DNA of 64,000 nucleotides from Costus lasius (lineage: Eukaryota > Streptophyta > Magnoliopsida > Zingiberales > Costaceae): the NCBI GenBank assembly GCA_027563935.2, contig CM050450.1, positions 6,555,957-6,619,956 on the forward strand. Reading direction: 5' to 3'. Shown piece by piece: positions 9,401 through 22,052 of the stretch (positions are counted from its first letter, which is position 1; each line of letters begins with the position of its first letter). The notes beneath the pieces were generated by a model. It saw only the letters and a list, made by a program, of their open reading frames with translations, was not told where the DNA came from and made no database searches. The translations under genes were made by a program, and so were the position numbers.

Positions 9401-10614
9401 GCCTTCAGAAATCAAGCGGCGGAAGAGAGGGCTTGTACTATTGTAACGTGAGATGAAAAATGCAGTTGATTTATAGGTAAAAAAAGTGGAGATTTTTGAG
9501 GAGTGAAAATCGGTGGAGATTTTTCGTGCATTTCGAATCAATTCGAATTCGAAATTAGTTTAATATTTATTTATTTATTTATTCAATTGATCTAAAATTA
9601 TGCACTTTAAATTAGTTTTTTAAAATAAATAAACTTACAAATTTTAAATAAATAAAAATTATGCACTTTAAATTTAATAAAAATTTGAATTTTAATTATA
9701 TAAAATTAAAATATATATGCACTTTAAATTAAAATAAATCCTTGAATTTGAAACATATAAATTTTGAAATAGTTAACTACGTGAGATTGGAAACATATTG
9801 ATTTCAAATTAAATATTTTTAGAAAAAAAAGTCAAATATATTAATTTTTGAAATAAGTGGATTCTGAAATATATATCAGGAATAAAATAACAATTTTTAA
9901 AAAGGGAAAAAAAGCACTGTGAATTGTCAAACACATTTCGAGTAAGTTTGAGGTCCTTTTTAATTTGGCAAGCCATTGGGCCATCGACGGAGAAATTTTA
10001 TAGGAAGCCGCAGCTTCAGCCGTTCATATGCGCACTGTTAACGTTTTTAGGATGCAATTTTACTGTTATATTGTTTTTTTTTTTTACCAAAGCAAGTAAG
10101 AGATTTATTGATAAGAAATAATTACATGATAAATACAAGTAAAATAATTAAGGGACTTCACATGCAAAATTTTTTTGCAAAGAGTCTCCCCTACAATAAT
10201 GACACTAATATTAATATTAGCATTAATATTAAGTTTAATATTAATTAGTATTAGCATTATATTAATATTAACATTAGTATTAGCATTAGTATTAATATTA
10301 GTATTAATATTAATATTAACATTTAATATTAATCTCTCTTTATTACACCTTGAGATTTTCATCCAAATTAATCAACGGCTGGAGATGCGGCTTCCTAAAA
10401 AAAGGCGCCCCAGGGAGTTCCCACGAAGCCTGATTCCGTGGAGCCTTTTCGAACACAGCGACGATAGCAATTGCATCTTTGCAAGCCGGCTTCCCACCCG
10501 ACCCGCTAACTGTCTTCTATATAAAGAGAGGCCGAAACGGGAGCGACTTTACCGCTGCTCTCCATTTCTCTTTCCATCTACAGTCTCTTTCCATCTGCTA
10601 CTTCTTCTTCACTG
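9401..10614. promoter_or_regulatory. Divergent B3/AKR intergenic region with AKR TATA box
   Basis: The 1.2-kb region separates the divergent B3 and AKR starts. A TATATAAAG motif at about 10519-10527 lies roughly 90 bp before the AKR ATG. The flanks near each gene are conserved in copy 2 (24238-25500). The middle differs: copy 1 has a T-tract and an ATT-rich block at 10070-10340 that copy 2 lacks. Confidence 0.6.
10195..10335. repeat. ATTAATATT/ATTAGT low-complexity repeat
   Basis: Short units such as TTAATATTA and ATTAGTATTAGC repeat imperfectly over about 140 bp. The asparagine-rich minus frame (10105-10362) and leucine/isoleucine-rich plus frame over it are products of the repeat, not genes. 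Confidence 0.85.
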
Positions 10615-13107
10615 ATGGCGAAGTTTTTCACTCTCAACACGGGGGCAAAGATCCCCTCCATCGGGCTCGGAACCTGGCAGTCGGGGCCCGGAGTGGTCGG
10701 CGCCGCCGTCGTCGAGGCTATCAAGGTATTATTCTTTACTTTCTTCATCAACCTTAAACGCATTTTCCCTTCTCGATCAACCTAGACAATGGATTGCATG
10801 ATCCAATCTTATTGAGCGCATAAACGATAAACTGATAGATCGCGGTCTATTTCATCCGTGATTGAATAGTAGAGTTTACTTTGAAGAGAATATAATCTAG
10901 GGTTTATCTGGTTATTTCTAAGTTCTCTTATGGCCGATTTGGGTCCAAAAGTGGGAGACGTATGTGCATTCTGTTGACGTAAAAATCCAAAGTTGCCTTG
11001 CTGAGTACGAAGATTTTGTAGCGTTGTGTTTCTCCAGTCGTTAGAACGTCACCATCTCACTTTTGTCTTCGGATTCCTCCTGTTTATGTTTCCCTCAGAG
11101 GGTCTGATCTTGTTTGTATAGTTTTTCTTTCCTTCTTTCCCCAAATTTTGGTATTTCTTCACAATTTATTTTCTTGCAGGTCGGCTACAGGCACATTGAT
11201 TGCGCTCACATATACAATAATGAAAAAGAGGTACCCTCCACAATTTTTAACTCCTAGTTACTGTAGTAATTACATATTGCGTTGTTTCCTTGGCAATATC
11301 AACTGCTTGTTGTACCAACCACAATGATAAACCCATATATCAATTGATTGGCGCCGACCGCTGAAGAGCTGCATAACTCATGCATGCACAAAAGATCTTA
11401 GAGAATAATCTTTCCCTATTTTCGTATTTTCGTCTTCCATATTTATATTTTCTACCATGCCAATGTTAACAGTTTTGTTCTCATAGAAGATTTCTTGGTT
11501 GTTGTAGATTGGTTTGGCCTTAAAAAAGGTGTTTGATGAAGGTATTGTGAAGCGTGAAGATTTGTTCATCACATCTAAACTCTGGTAAGGCTTATTCCCT
11601 GTGGTAGTTGTGATGAGAACAATATTTTCTAGTTCTTTTTCTTTATGTTTGTTAAAATAAGAAATTATTTAAAACTATAAAATTATTTTGCAGGTGTGAT
11701 GATCATGCTCCAGAAGATGTTGCCCATGCATTGTATCTGACTTTGAAGGACCTCCAGCTTGATTATCTGGACCTCTACCTTGTAAACGATTTTCTCATTT
11801 ATATTGGTTTTGCCTGTATTTGTACCTATGATTTTCGTAGTTATTCTTTGGGGTTTATTGCACGTCATGCTTCTGTTTGCGCAATTAGTATCACTGGAAT
11901 TTTATTATAATCTCAGTTTAAACATCTGCATTTGTTGAAAGATCTAATATTTACCTGCTCTGGTAACTACATTTAATCTACTGTATTTTCTAGTTTTCAA
12001 GAAATTATTGATGAATGTTTTGGAAGAATCAATTTTGAAAAGTGTTGATTCAAAGTTTGTTAGATATTATTACCTAGAATTAAAAAAAATCAACAGCAAA
12101 AATCCAAATACCCTTATCTAGTCACTACAATCAACTGATTGTTGGAACCGTACTGGGGTAGTTTACACTCTAGCTTCTAAACTAAAAAAAATCTTATGAA
12201 TCATTGTTGCTGTATTGTTTTTGCATTGAGCTTTCACCTTGGCTGAACACATACTCTTGCATTGTTTTGACCCGTGCAATATAGTAAAATTTTTTAGTTT
12301 GTTGCTAACTTTTTCAATATTTTCTCAAGATTCATTGGCCATTCCGCGTTAAGAATGGGACTACCATAAGTCCCGAAAACTTCTTACCACTTGATATACC
12401 TGCCACATGGGGAGAAATGGAAAAACTCTGCGATTCAGGCAAAGCCCGTGCTATAGGGGTGAGCAACTTCTCATCCAAGAAGTTGAAAGATCTGCTTAAT
12501 GTTGCACGAGTTCCCCCTGCTGTTAACCAGGTTGAGTGCCATCCTGGTTGGCAACAGGCAAAGCTTCGTGTTCTTTGTCAGTCAAAGGGTGTTCATCTCT
12601 CAGTAAGTTTTGAAGTCCTCTCCATATTCCTCAATTTTCTTTGCATCTATTTTCATATTTGATTCCATCGGTTGGTGTATTTGCAGGCATATTCTCCCCT
12701 GGGCTCACCTGGTACAACGTTTATCAATGGTAGCAATGTGCTCACGCATCCAATTGTAAAAACGGTTGCTGAGAAATTGGGCAAGAGTCCTGCGCAAGTA
12801 GCGTTACGATGGGGCGTTCAGATGCGGAATAGCGTGCTGCCAAAGAGCACAACCGAAGCAAGGATAAAGGAGAACCTGGATATATACGACTGGTCCATTC
12901 CCGAGGACTTGTTTCCTAAGTTCTCAGAAATTGAACAGGTAACCATTTCTAAAACTCCACTATGTTTCAACAACTCATGCGATTATGTTCAATTCTGAGT
13001 TATCTTTTATATGTGATTCACAGGCAAAGCTACTTAGGGGCAACTTTTTTTGCCACCCTCAAAGCATTTACAAAACTGTCGAGGATCTTTGGGATGGTGA
13101 GATCTGA
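10615..13107 (+). CDS. NADPH-dependent aldo-keto reductase, AKR4C type (7 exons)
   Basis: Exons are 10615-10725, 11180-11230, 11508-11584, 11694-11781, 12330-12602, 12687-12938 and 13024-13107. They sum to 936 nt, 311 residues plus stop, the usual size for plant AKR4C enzymes, and all introns are GT-AG. The family reduces aldehydes and ketones with NADPH, often detoxifying reactive carbonyls. The catalytic tetrad is complete: D44 and Y49 ([11 protein letters not shown]), K78 (ITSKLW) and H111 (IHWP). The signature [12 protein letters not shown] and the cofactor-binding [13 protein letters not shown] block are present. The protein starts [20 protein letters not shown], typical for the family, and no transit peptide is evident. 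It is head to head with the B3 gene. A copy reduced to exon 1 lies at 25501. Confidence 0.93.
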
Positions 13108-13801
13108 GCAAAACCATCTTCTTCGTAGGGTTTCTTTTAAGTCGGTGTCCCAATCGTGTAGTGATGAACATTGTCGCTGTACTCTCGATTAATAATGGAA
13201 CAATGATACTTCTCGTTCTTTTCGCTTAATTCAGCTTGCTTTAGTTACTGTGTTGATTTGTAACTGCATGCATTCCATCCTGATACTCCGTGATTATGAC
13301 GTTGTGCTCCAAATATTATACGCAATTAATGCTGTCCAAAAAATTTCAGATATGCTTATAATTTTGTAGAATTTAATTAATTTCTTTCCTATCATCACTC
13401 CATATGGATTGATTCTTTTAAACTATGTTATGTTAGAATGAATCAATTATAAAAAATATAATGAATCTAGATGAAAATTCTTCTAAATTTATTGTATTTT
13501 TCATCCTTTTCATTGTACTTTTTATCCTTTCCATTGTGAATTCCTTTCAACAGAAAATAGTCTTATATGTCGTGAACCTCATGGATTTAGAAAGAATCAC
13601 AAAGTGCATATTTAGATATGCAAGATGTAGACATATGAGCGATCCCTAATGCTAATCTAGTTATTAGAATAAAAAAAATATAGGGATACAAGTCAAGTTA
13701 CAATTTATCATCATAACGGAGACAACTATGATCCACATAACTAGAACACAAAAATCTAATGACAAACATAAAACTACTCGTCAAGCACTTGTTATGATAG
13801 G
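13108..13801. other. AKR 3' flank
   Basis: No further gene is recognised; the sequence is AT-rich up to the Ty3 element inserted at 13802. Confidence 0.5.
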
Positions 13802-15576
13802 TGTGATGCTCCCGGGATTTGGCACAAATCCCAAAGCATATCGAGATGGAGCGATGGTGGGACCCCTCGTCATCAGCCGTGTTGGACGACTCGAGTGTGC
13901 AATTGTGTCACTGAGGCTGACACAAGTCCATAGGGCGAGGGTTGAGTAGAACCAAGGAGTGTGGGTTCACACGTGGATGTGGGCTTCTGACTCGACCCAT
14001 GGACCCCGGACACTCTCGCACGAGCTTGCGAGCGTGTGCATCGAGGAGGGTCGACCGCGGGGCGATTCTGAGGTTTAATCCACCCCGAACCAGGCTTAAA
14101 CTGACCTTCCAGGCTGAACCGAACCGGTTCAGCTGGTTCAGCCGGTTCACGTGGTTCGCTGCACGTGGAAAGGGGGAAAATCCCCTGTTCTTCATCTACG
14201 CCGCGTGCGGTGTCATCGCCGGTGATTCCGGCCAGCTGGAGACGGCGCACCGGAATGGGAAAGTTGCTGAAGGTGCGTGACAGCGTGGCGGCGAATGGGC
14301 GTGGACTCCGACTTGGACGAGCCCAGGGCGGAGATTTAATCTCGCCCCGGTGGACGCGCGATCTCGGGCCATTCGACGGCAGAGATCGGCGCTCGCGTGG
14401 CGGCGAGGATGGTTTTCCATCCTCGTTGAGGGGAGGCTGCCTATCGAGCATTCTGAGAGCTCGGGCAGGTCTGGCGACGGCGATTTTTCGGATCTGAGAA
14501 CAGAGCTTCGCATCTTCCGTCGGCGATGAGGTTTCGGCCGTGGACTCGTCGGCGCGAGGCTTCCAGATCGATTTCCGGTGCCCTGAGGTAAGGAGGGACT
14601 CATCCCCTCCGGCGCCGGAAGCCAGACGCGGGAGTGGGATCGGATTTTCCGATCCACGGTTCCACGTGAGCAACGCGTCCATTGGGTTCAAATTCTTGTC
14701 GACGGCGGCTTCTCCGGCGACAATACTCAGGCAGTGACTTCGCCTATCGTCGGCGACCAGATCCCGACTCTCCGGCGTGACTCTGGTGGCCGGACGGTGA
14801 CGGACGGAGGAGGACTCTCCTCCCCTGTTTCAGTCGGAGACTCGGCTCTGTTCGCACGTGAGCCGCGGAGAAGGGAGAAGGGAGGAGAGAGAGGGTTCGT
14901 CGCGCGGGTTCGTACGCGCGTCTCGCTTCGTCTCCGACAGGACTTTCCGACTCAGCTTCTCGGAGGATCTCGGTGGGCTCGGCTCGTGGAGTGGTGGCAC
15001 GCTACAAGAGTAAACCCTCCCCGGATCTATCGTGTGTAGTGGTAGTAGGATGGTTTTCTCATGTGTAGTGGATAGGGGCTTTACCGCCATCCCGACTTCG
15101 TGTGGTTTTTCGTCCGGACGGTTCTCTTGCGTTATCTGTGCCCGCATATGTGTAGTGTGGGCTGTGCTTGTTTGTAGGGGGCTGTATTGCTTGCTTGGTG
15201 CAAAGTCCCGGACGTGTGTGCCGGCACCCTCGAAGGTGTTCGCCACCGTCCCCTTGTGATTGATTGAGGCCGCGCCGGTGCCTATCTCAGCTGTGTAGAG
15301 AAAGGAGTGCGGGCTGAGGATATTTTTGTGAGTGCAAAGTGTTTGGAGAGTCTCCATCACTTTGACACAGTTGAGAGATCTGTATCCGTGTCCGAGGGGC
15401 GGTATTCATACCGAACCCTTCGCGCACGTGGTGTGAGGACTTGTAGAGTGCTGGGCCAGCTTCCGCAATGCGATCCTAACCGGTCGCAGGCCACTCTAGT
15501 GTAGGGCTGAGATCTCCGCGAGGGGATCTGCCGGTTGTGGTTGAGTTTATTATAAAAAATAAATTTGCCCTTAACA
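13802..15576 (+). repeat. 5' LTR of chromovirus
   Basis: 1775 bp, TG...CA ends, paired with 20286-22047. Several open frames inside (for example 13873-14691 minus) are chance frames in GC-rich LTR sequence and recur in the other LTR. Confidence 0.95.
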
Positions 15577-15578
15577 AA

Positions 15579-15592
15579 TCGGTATCAGAGCT
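15579..15592 (+). other. Primer binding site of chromovirus
   Basis: CGGTATCAGAGC lies three bases after the LTR end, one mismatch from the TGGTATCAGAGC complement of initiator methionine tRNA. Confidence 0.85.
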
Positions 15593-15815
15593 TAAGTTTG
15601 TGTAAGTTTATTGTCAGGGATATCGACGTCGGTGTACGCTGTTTGGAGGGTGCGTACGTCGGTGCCTAGTGCCGGGGCGTAGTCTCTCAGCCTCTTCACT
15701 GATCGCTCAATCCCGACACAGACCGAGCACTGCTTAGCTCTTTTCAGTGCACCCAGAGGTCAGACCATCAGATCTCATTCCACCAGCAGAACTTCAGAGT
15801 TTTTCTTCAATCACA

Positions 15816-18800
15816 ATGGTTACAGCTGCAGAGCGCATCTCCCACTTGGAGACTGCGATAGGGAACTTTGATGGAGACGCTACGATCATGGAGCGTCTCG
15901 AGGCACTTCGGTCGACGGTCGAGTCCGTTGGGACCTGCCTGGATTCTGAGTTGGCACGTCTCTCCAGTGTCCTTGCTGGACTTGCATTGGAGGTGGCTGG
16001 TTTGAAGGGGCAGGCTTCTACCCGTGCTTCGACTTCAGCCGCAGGCGCTGGGAGTTCCCAGCCGCAGACCACTAGAGTGCGTGTCCCTGAACCCTCTACT
16101 TTCAGTGGGGTACGCAGTGCAAAGGAACTTGAGAACTTCCTTTGGGATATGGAGCAGTATTTCAGGACTGCTCAGGTGCCTGATTATGAGAGAGCGCAGT
16201 TGTGTTCGGCTTATCTGACAGGTGACGCCAAGCTCTGGTGGCGTACCTTAGTGACCCCTCCGGGAGAAGAGGTGCCACGTGACATCTCATGGGATGAGTT
16301 GAAAGCTGAACTGAAAACCCAGTTCCTGCCGACACACACTTCTAAGACTGCTAGAGACTCTTTGCATAAGATCAGACACACGGGGACAGTTCGTGAGTAT
16401 GTTCGAGCTTACTCTGCCGCCATGCTCGAAATACCATGAATGGAAGAAGAGGATCGCTTGTACTTCTTCTTAGAGAGGATGCAGACATGGGCACAGTTGG
16501 AAGTTAGGAGACATAGCCCATTAACTCTCAAGGAGGCTATGGCCGTAGCTGATTCCTTAGTGGATTTGAGGGATAGGAAGCAATCTGCCCCTATCTCCTC
16601 TGGTCCATCTAAGTCACGTTCCCCTCAGAGGAATAAGGGGAAGCGTCTAGCTCCAGGACCCAAGGGTGGGTATAAGAAGAAGTATGGAAAAGGAGGAGCT
16701 ACCTCTTCAGGAACCGGCCAGAAGAAAGCCACACCAGCCGGTTCTCCTCCTAGGGGCGCTCCCAAGCAGCAGCTGAAGTGTTTTCTTTGTCGAGGTCCTC
16801 ATCGCATGTGTGATTGTCCTCGGGGAGATACACTTGCAGCTATTGTTCAGCGGGAGGCTGCCCAATCTGAGGATCCTCTGATCACTGTGAATCCTTTGGT
16901 GATCAACGCCATTGCCACTTCCACCACAATGAAGACCAAGTTGATGTATGTGGAGATGAGGGTGAACTCACATCGAGTTCATGCCATGATCGATAGTGGT
17001 GCATCTCATGTTTTTGTGGCTCATGGCATGGCGACGCGGCTAGGGCTGAGCATGTCCCCTGCTCAGGACCGCTTCAAGACGATCAACGCTAAGGAGCGGC
17101 AGATCGCAGGAATATCCTATGATGTTCTTCTTGTCTTCGGGGAGTGGAAGGGTAAGAACCATGTACGCGTGGTTCAGATGGATGATTATGATGTCATCGT
17201 CGGCTTAGAGTTGATACAAAAGATGAAGGCTGCTATAGTCCCTCATCTAAGGGGTGTCCAGGTGATGGATGAGAGATACCCTTGCTTTGTTCGTTGCCTA
17301 CAGTTGGCTGGGTTGGATAAGTCAGTGCAACCAGGGAAGGCTCAGAGTACATCCATATCGGCTGCTACTCTTGAGATAGGCTTATGTCGGGGCGAGCAGA
17401 CCTTTCTGGCTACATGGGTGACGGCCCCTGTAGAAGGTCCAGACGACGTACCAGCGGAAGTGAAGAATTTACTTGAGGAGTTCCAGGATCTTCTTCCGCC
17501 TGAGCTACCAAAGGAGCTTCCTCCCAGACGTGTGATTGATCACCGCATTGAGTTGGTTCCTGGGGCAGCTCCTTCTTTCCGACCCCCTTACCACATGCCT
17601 CCTGCAGAGCTCGTTGAGCTGAGGAAGCAGTTGGATGAGCTCTTAGCAGCTGGGTTCATCCAACCCTCTAAGTCTCCATTTGGTGCTCCTGTGCTTTTCC
17701 AAAAGAAAAAGGACGGTAGTCTTCGCTTCTGTGTTGACTACCGTGCCTTAAATAAGATCATCATCAGGAACAGATACCCAATTCCATATATCCAGGACCT
17801 CATTGATAGACTGGCGGGCGCTACTATCTTCATCAAGCTTGATTTGAGATCAGGCTATTGGCAGGTCCGCATAGCTGAGGGAGATGAGGCGAAGACAGCC
17901 TGTGTCACCCGGTACCTTCTCCCACCTGATGAACAATGTTTTGACACAGTTGCTAGACGATTTTATGGTCGTCTACCTTGATGATATCGTGGTGTACTCG
18001 ACTACGATGGAGGAGCATTTGCAGCATCTGAGATTGGTGTTTCAGAGACTGAGGGAACACCAGCTGTATGTGAAGAGGGAGAAATGCTCTTTTGCTGCTT
18101 CTGAGATCCAGTTTCTGGGCCATGTGGTAGGCCATGACACTGTCCAGATGGATCCTGAGAAGGTGTGTGCCATCGTCGAGTGAGCCGCACCTACTTCCCC
18201 TACTGATCTCCGATCTTTCCTAGGAGTGGCGAATTTCTACAGGAAATTTATCCAGGATTACTCCAAGATCGCAGCTCCTCTTTCTGACCTCCTGAGGAAG
18301 GAGACTCCTTGGCTATGGCAAGAACGACATCAGACTGCGTTTGCAGAGTTAAAACGCAGGATCGCCAGTGAGCCAGTTCTTCGTATGCCGGACTTCAGTC
18401 GGCCCTTTGAGGTCCATACCGATGCCTCTGACAGAGCGATCGGTGGAGTGCTCTTACAGGAGGGGCACCCAGTGGCATTTGAGAGCCGGAAGTTTAGTCC
18501 GGTGGAGCAGCGTTACTCAGGTCACGAGAAGGAGATGGTCGCCGTGATCCATTGCCTTCGAGTTTGGCGCATCTATCTTCTCGGTAGCGCTTTCGTAGTG
18601 AAGACGGATAATGTCGCCAACACATACTTCGCTACGCAGAAAAAACTTTCACCTAAACAAGCGAGATGGCAGGAATTCCTCGCTAATTTTGACTTCACCT
18701 GGGAGCACAGACCGGGGCGCTCCAATGTGGTTCCAGATGCTCTCAGCAGGATGTGCACTGTGGTGCTTGCTTCTATATCGAGGATTGAAGATGATCTCCT

Positions 18801-20306
18801 CGATCGCATTCGGCAAGCTGCTGTTCTCGACGCCAAATACCAGCAGTTGATCGCCGACGTGCGAGAAGGCAAGGTTCGTCTTTACTATCTTCAGGGCGAC
18901 GACCTTCTGATGGCCGAGGGCGGTCGGCCACTTGTTCCGGCGACTAGCGGACTTCGACGCGAGTTATTGCGAGAGCTTCACGACACGGCATGGAGTGGAC
19001 ATCCGGGACAGCGCAGGATGCTGATTCTATTATCCCGATCTTGTTATTGGCCCTCCATGCGAGCTGATGTCGATCACTATGTCCGCACCTGCTTGATCTA
19101 CCAGCAGGATAAAGTAGATAGGAGGCGTGAAGCTGGGTTGTTACAGCCTCTTCCCATTCCGGAACGACCATGGACTTCAGTTTCCATGGATTTTATTACT
19201 GGGTTACCGAAGGTCGAAGGGAAGGCTTCTATCTTTGTTGTGGTGGACAGGTTCTCTAAATACTCTGTGTTCATCGCAGCACTTGAGCCTTATTCAGCCA
19301 AGGAGACGGCTGATTTATTCTTCAAGCATGTGGTGAAGCTTTTTGGGCTTCTCCTGGACATTGTTTCTGACAGAGATGCCAGGTTCACTGGTAACTTCTG
19401 GACATCCCTGTTCAAGACTCTTGGTTCCGAGCTCAAGTTTTCTACAGCGAACCATCCTCAGACCGATGGCCAGACGGAGAGGATAAATGCTCTTCTTGAA
19501 GAATACCTTCGTCACTTTGTGTCGGCAAGCCAGCGCAACTGGGTGTCTCTCCTCGACAAAGCGCAGTTTGCCTATAACTTGCAGCAGTCTTCAGCGACCG
19601 GCAAGACACCATTTGAGTGGTGTTAGGACGACAGCCTCTCACCCCCGCTGATGTTGTGCAGCACACCGATGGTGAGTGCCCAGCAGCCTATCGGGTTGCG
19701 AGAGATAATGCCGAGGTGCTCCAGGAGGCTCGTGATAGCTTAGAGCACGCTGCAAGAAGGATGCAGCATTATGCCAATCAGAGTAGACGCGATGAATAGT
19801 TCGAAGTTGGAGATCTTGTGCTATTAAAGTTGACACCTCAGATGTGGAGAAAGATCTTAGCCAAGACTGCGCATCGTAGTCTCATTCAGAGATATGAGGG
19901 ACCTTTCGAGGTCTTGAGACGGGTTGGTGCTGTAGCCTACAGGCTAAAGCTTCCCGACAGATTAAAGCTTCATCCAACCTTTCATGTAAGCTTTTTGAAA
20001 AAGTTTCATACCGATGAGACCGACCCCAGTCGCTCTCAGGGGCGTCGGGCTCCTCCTAGTGTTCGGGCAGAGTTCGATAAAAAGATTGAAAAAATTTTGA
20101 ATCACAAAACACTTGGACAGTATAGGAGGAACAGGTGGATGGAATTTCTTGTGCAGTGGGAAGGAACACCCATAGAAGAAGCTAAGTGGGAGAAAGCTTC
20201 TGATTTGTGGCAGTTTGAGGAGGAGTTGAAGATCTACATGGACAGCCTGTCGTCGAGGGCGACGACGAACTTGGGTGGGGGAGTATGTGATGCTCCCGGG
20301 ATTTAG
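15816..20306 (+). pseudogene. gag-pol of chromovirus (degenerate)
   Basis: Gag runs from about 15816 with a retrotransposon Gag core (LWWRTLV..FLPTHTSKTARDSL) and a zinc knuckle of form C-x2-C-x3-H-x4-C near 16779-16817. The protease has the IDSGAS site near 16989-17006. Reverse transcriptase reads to about 17910, where a deletion removes the MPFGL..APATF region and shifts frame; the YLDD site survives at about 17974-17985. RNase H (FEVHTDASD) and integrase follow. The integrase zinc finger has lost one cysteine (CLIYQQ where CxxCQQ is usual), but the D-D-E residues are visible. A chromodomain (FLVQWEGTPIEEAKWE) lies at about 20083-20250. Lesions: TGA at 16437, the RT deletion, TGA at 18181, a frameshift near 19615 and TAG at 19797. 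Confidence 0.93.
20270..20285 (+). other. Polypurine tract of chromovirus
   Basis: GGGTGGGGGAG immediately precedes the 3' LTR, the expected place for plus-strand priming. Confidence 0.8.
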
Positions 20307-22047
20307 CACAAATCCCAAAGCACACCGAGATGGAGAGATGGCGGGACCCCTCGTCGTCAGCCGTGTTGGACGACTCGAGTGTGCGATTGTGTCACTGAGG
20401 CTGACACAAGTCCATAGGGCAAGGGTTGAGTCGAACCATGGAGTGTGGGTTCACACGTGGATGTGGGCTTCCGACTCGACCCATGGACCCCGGACCCTCT
20501 CGCACGAGCTTGCGAGCGTGTGCATCGAGGAGGGTCGACCGCGGGGCGATTCTGAGGTTTAATCGACCCCGAACCAGGCTTAAACCGACCTTCCAGGCTG
20601 AACCGAACCGGTTCAGCTGGTTCAGCCGGTTCACGTGGTTCGCTGCACGCGGAAAGGGGGAAAATCCCCTGTTCTTCATCTACGCCGCGTGTGGCGTCAT
20701 CGCCGGTGATTCCGGCCAGCTGGAGACGGCGCGCCGGAATGGGAAGGTTGCTGAAGGTGCGTGACAGCGTGGCGGCGAGGCTGGCGGTGAATGGGCGTGG
20801 ACTCCGACTTGGACGAGCCCAGGGCGGAGATTTAATCTCACCCCGGTGGCAGAGATCGGCGCTCGCGTGGCCGCGAGGATGGTTTTCCATCTTCGTCGAG
20901 GGGAGGCTGCCTATCGAGCATTCTGAGAGCTCGGGCAGGTCTGGCGACGGCGATTTTTCGGATATGAGAACAGAGCTTCGCATCTTCCGTCAGCGACGAG
21001 GTTTCGGCCGTGGACTCGTCTGGGCGAGGCTTCCAGATCGATTTCCGGTGCCCTGAGGTAAGGAGGGACTCATCCCCTCCGGCGCCGGTAGCCAGACGCG
21101 GGAGTGGGATCGGATTTTCCGATCCTCGGTTCCACGCGAGCAACGCGTCCATTGGGTTCAAATTCTTGTCGACGGCGGCTTCTCCGGCGACAAAACTCAG
21201 GCAGTGACTTCGCCTATCGTCGGCGACCAGATCCCGACTCTCCGACGTGACTCTGGTGGCGGGACGGTGATAGACGGAGGAGGACTCTCCTCCCCTGTTT
21301 CAGCCGGAGACTCGGCTCTGTTCGCACGCGAGCCGTGGAGAAGGGAGAAGGGAGGAGAGATAAGGTTCGTCTCGCTGGTTCTTCCGCGCGTCTCGCTTCG
21401 ACCCCTACCGGACTTTCCGACGCAACTTCTCGGAGGATCTCGGTGAGCTCGGCTTGTGGATTGGTGGCACGCTACAAGGGTAAACCCTCCCTGGATTCAT
21501 CGTGTGTAGTGGTGATAGGACGGTTTTTCTGTGTGTAGTGGATAGAGGTTTTACCGCCGTTCGGACATCGTGTGGCTTTTCGTCCGGACGATTCTCTTGC
21601 GCTATCTGTGTCCGCATATGTGTAGTGCGAATTTGTGACTGTTTGTAGGTGCTTGCTTGCTTGCTCGCTGCAAAGTCCAAGACGTGTGTGTCGGCATCCT
21701 CGAAGGTGTTCGCCACCGTCCCCTTGTGATTGATTGAGGCCGCGCCGGTGCCTATCTCGGCTTTGTAGAGAAAGGAGTGCGGGCTGAGGATATTTCTATG
21801 AGTGCAAAATGTTTGGAGAGTCTCCATCACTTTGACACAGTTGAGAGATCTGTATCCGTGTCCCAGGGGCGGTATTCATACCGAACCCTTCGCGCACGTG
21901 GTGTGAGGACTTGTAGAGTGCTGGGCTAGCTTCCGCAACGCGATCCTAACCGGTCGCGGGCCACTCTAGTGTAAGGCTGAGATCTCCGCGAGGGGATATG
22001 CCGGTTGTGGTTGAGTTTATTATAAAAAAATAAATTTGCCCTTAACA
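20286..22047 (+). repeat. 3' LTR of chromovirus
   Basis: 1762 bp, similar along its whole length to the 5' LTR with scattered substitutions and small indels, followed by the ATAGG target duplication. Confidence 0.95.
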
Positions 22048-22052
22048 ATAGG

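Larger units (their letters stand above)
13802..22047 (+). mobile_element. Ty3 (gypsy) LTR retrotransposon, chromovirus, full length but inactive
   Basis: Two LTRs (13802-15576 and 20286-22047) begin TGTGATGCTCCCGGG and end CCCTTAACA. They are flanked by the 5-bp target duplication ATAGG (13797-13801 and 22048-22052). A PBS (CGGTATCAGAGC, initiator-Met tRNA type) follows the left LTR and a purine tract precedes the right one. Inside, gag, protease, reverse transcriptase, RNase H, integrase and a C-terminal chromodomain lie in Ty3 order on the plus strand. Stops and frameshifts make it non-autonomous now. Confidence 0.96.

Noticed and set aside
9401..9541. Upstream ATG at 9541 as start of B3 copy 1
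   Set aside because: The extra 47 residues are not conserved in copy 2, whose frame starts at the position matching 9400.
10105..10362. Asparagine-rich minus-strand frame
   Set aside because: Entirely produced by the ATT-rich low-complexity repeat.
13873..15360. Long minus-strand frames (up to 272 residues)
   Set aside because: They lie wholly in the 5' LTR and recur with differences in the 3' LTR; GC-rich chance frames.
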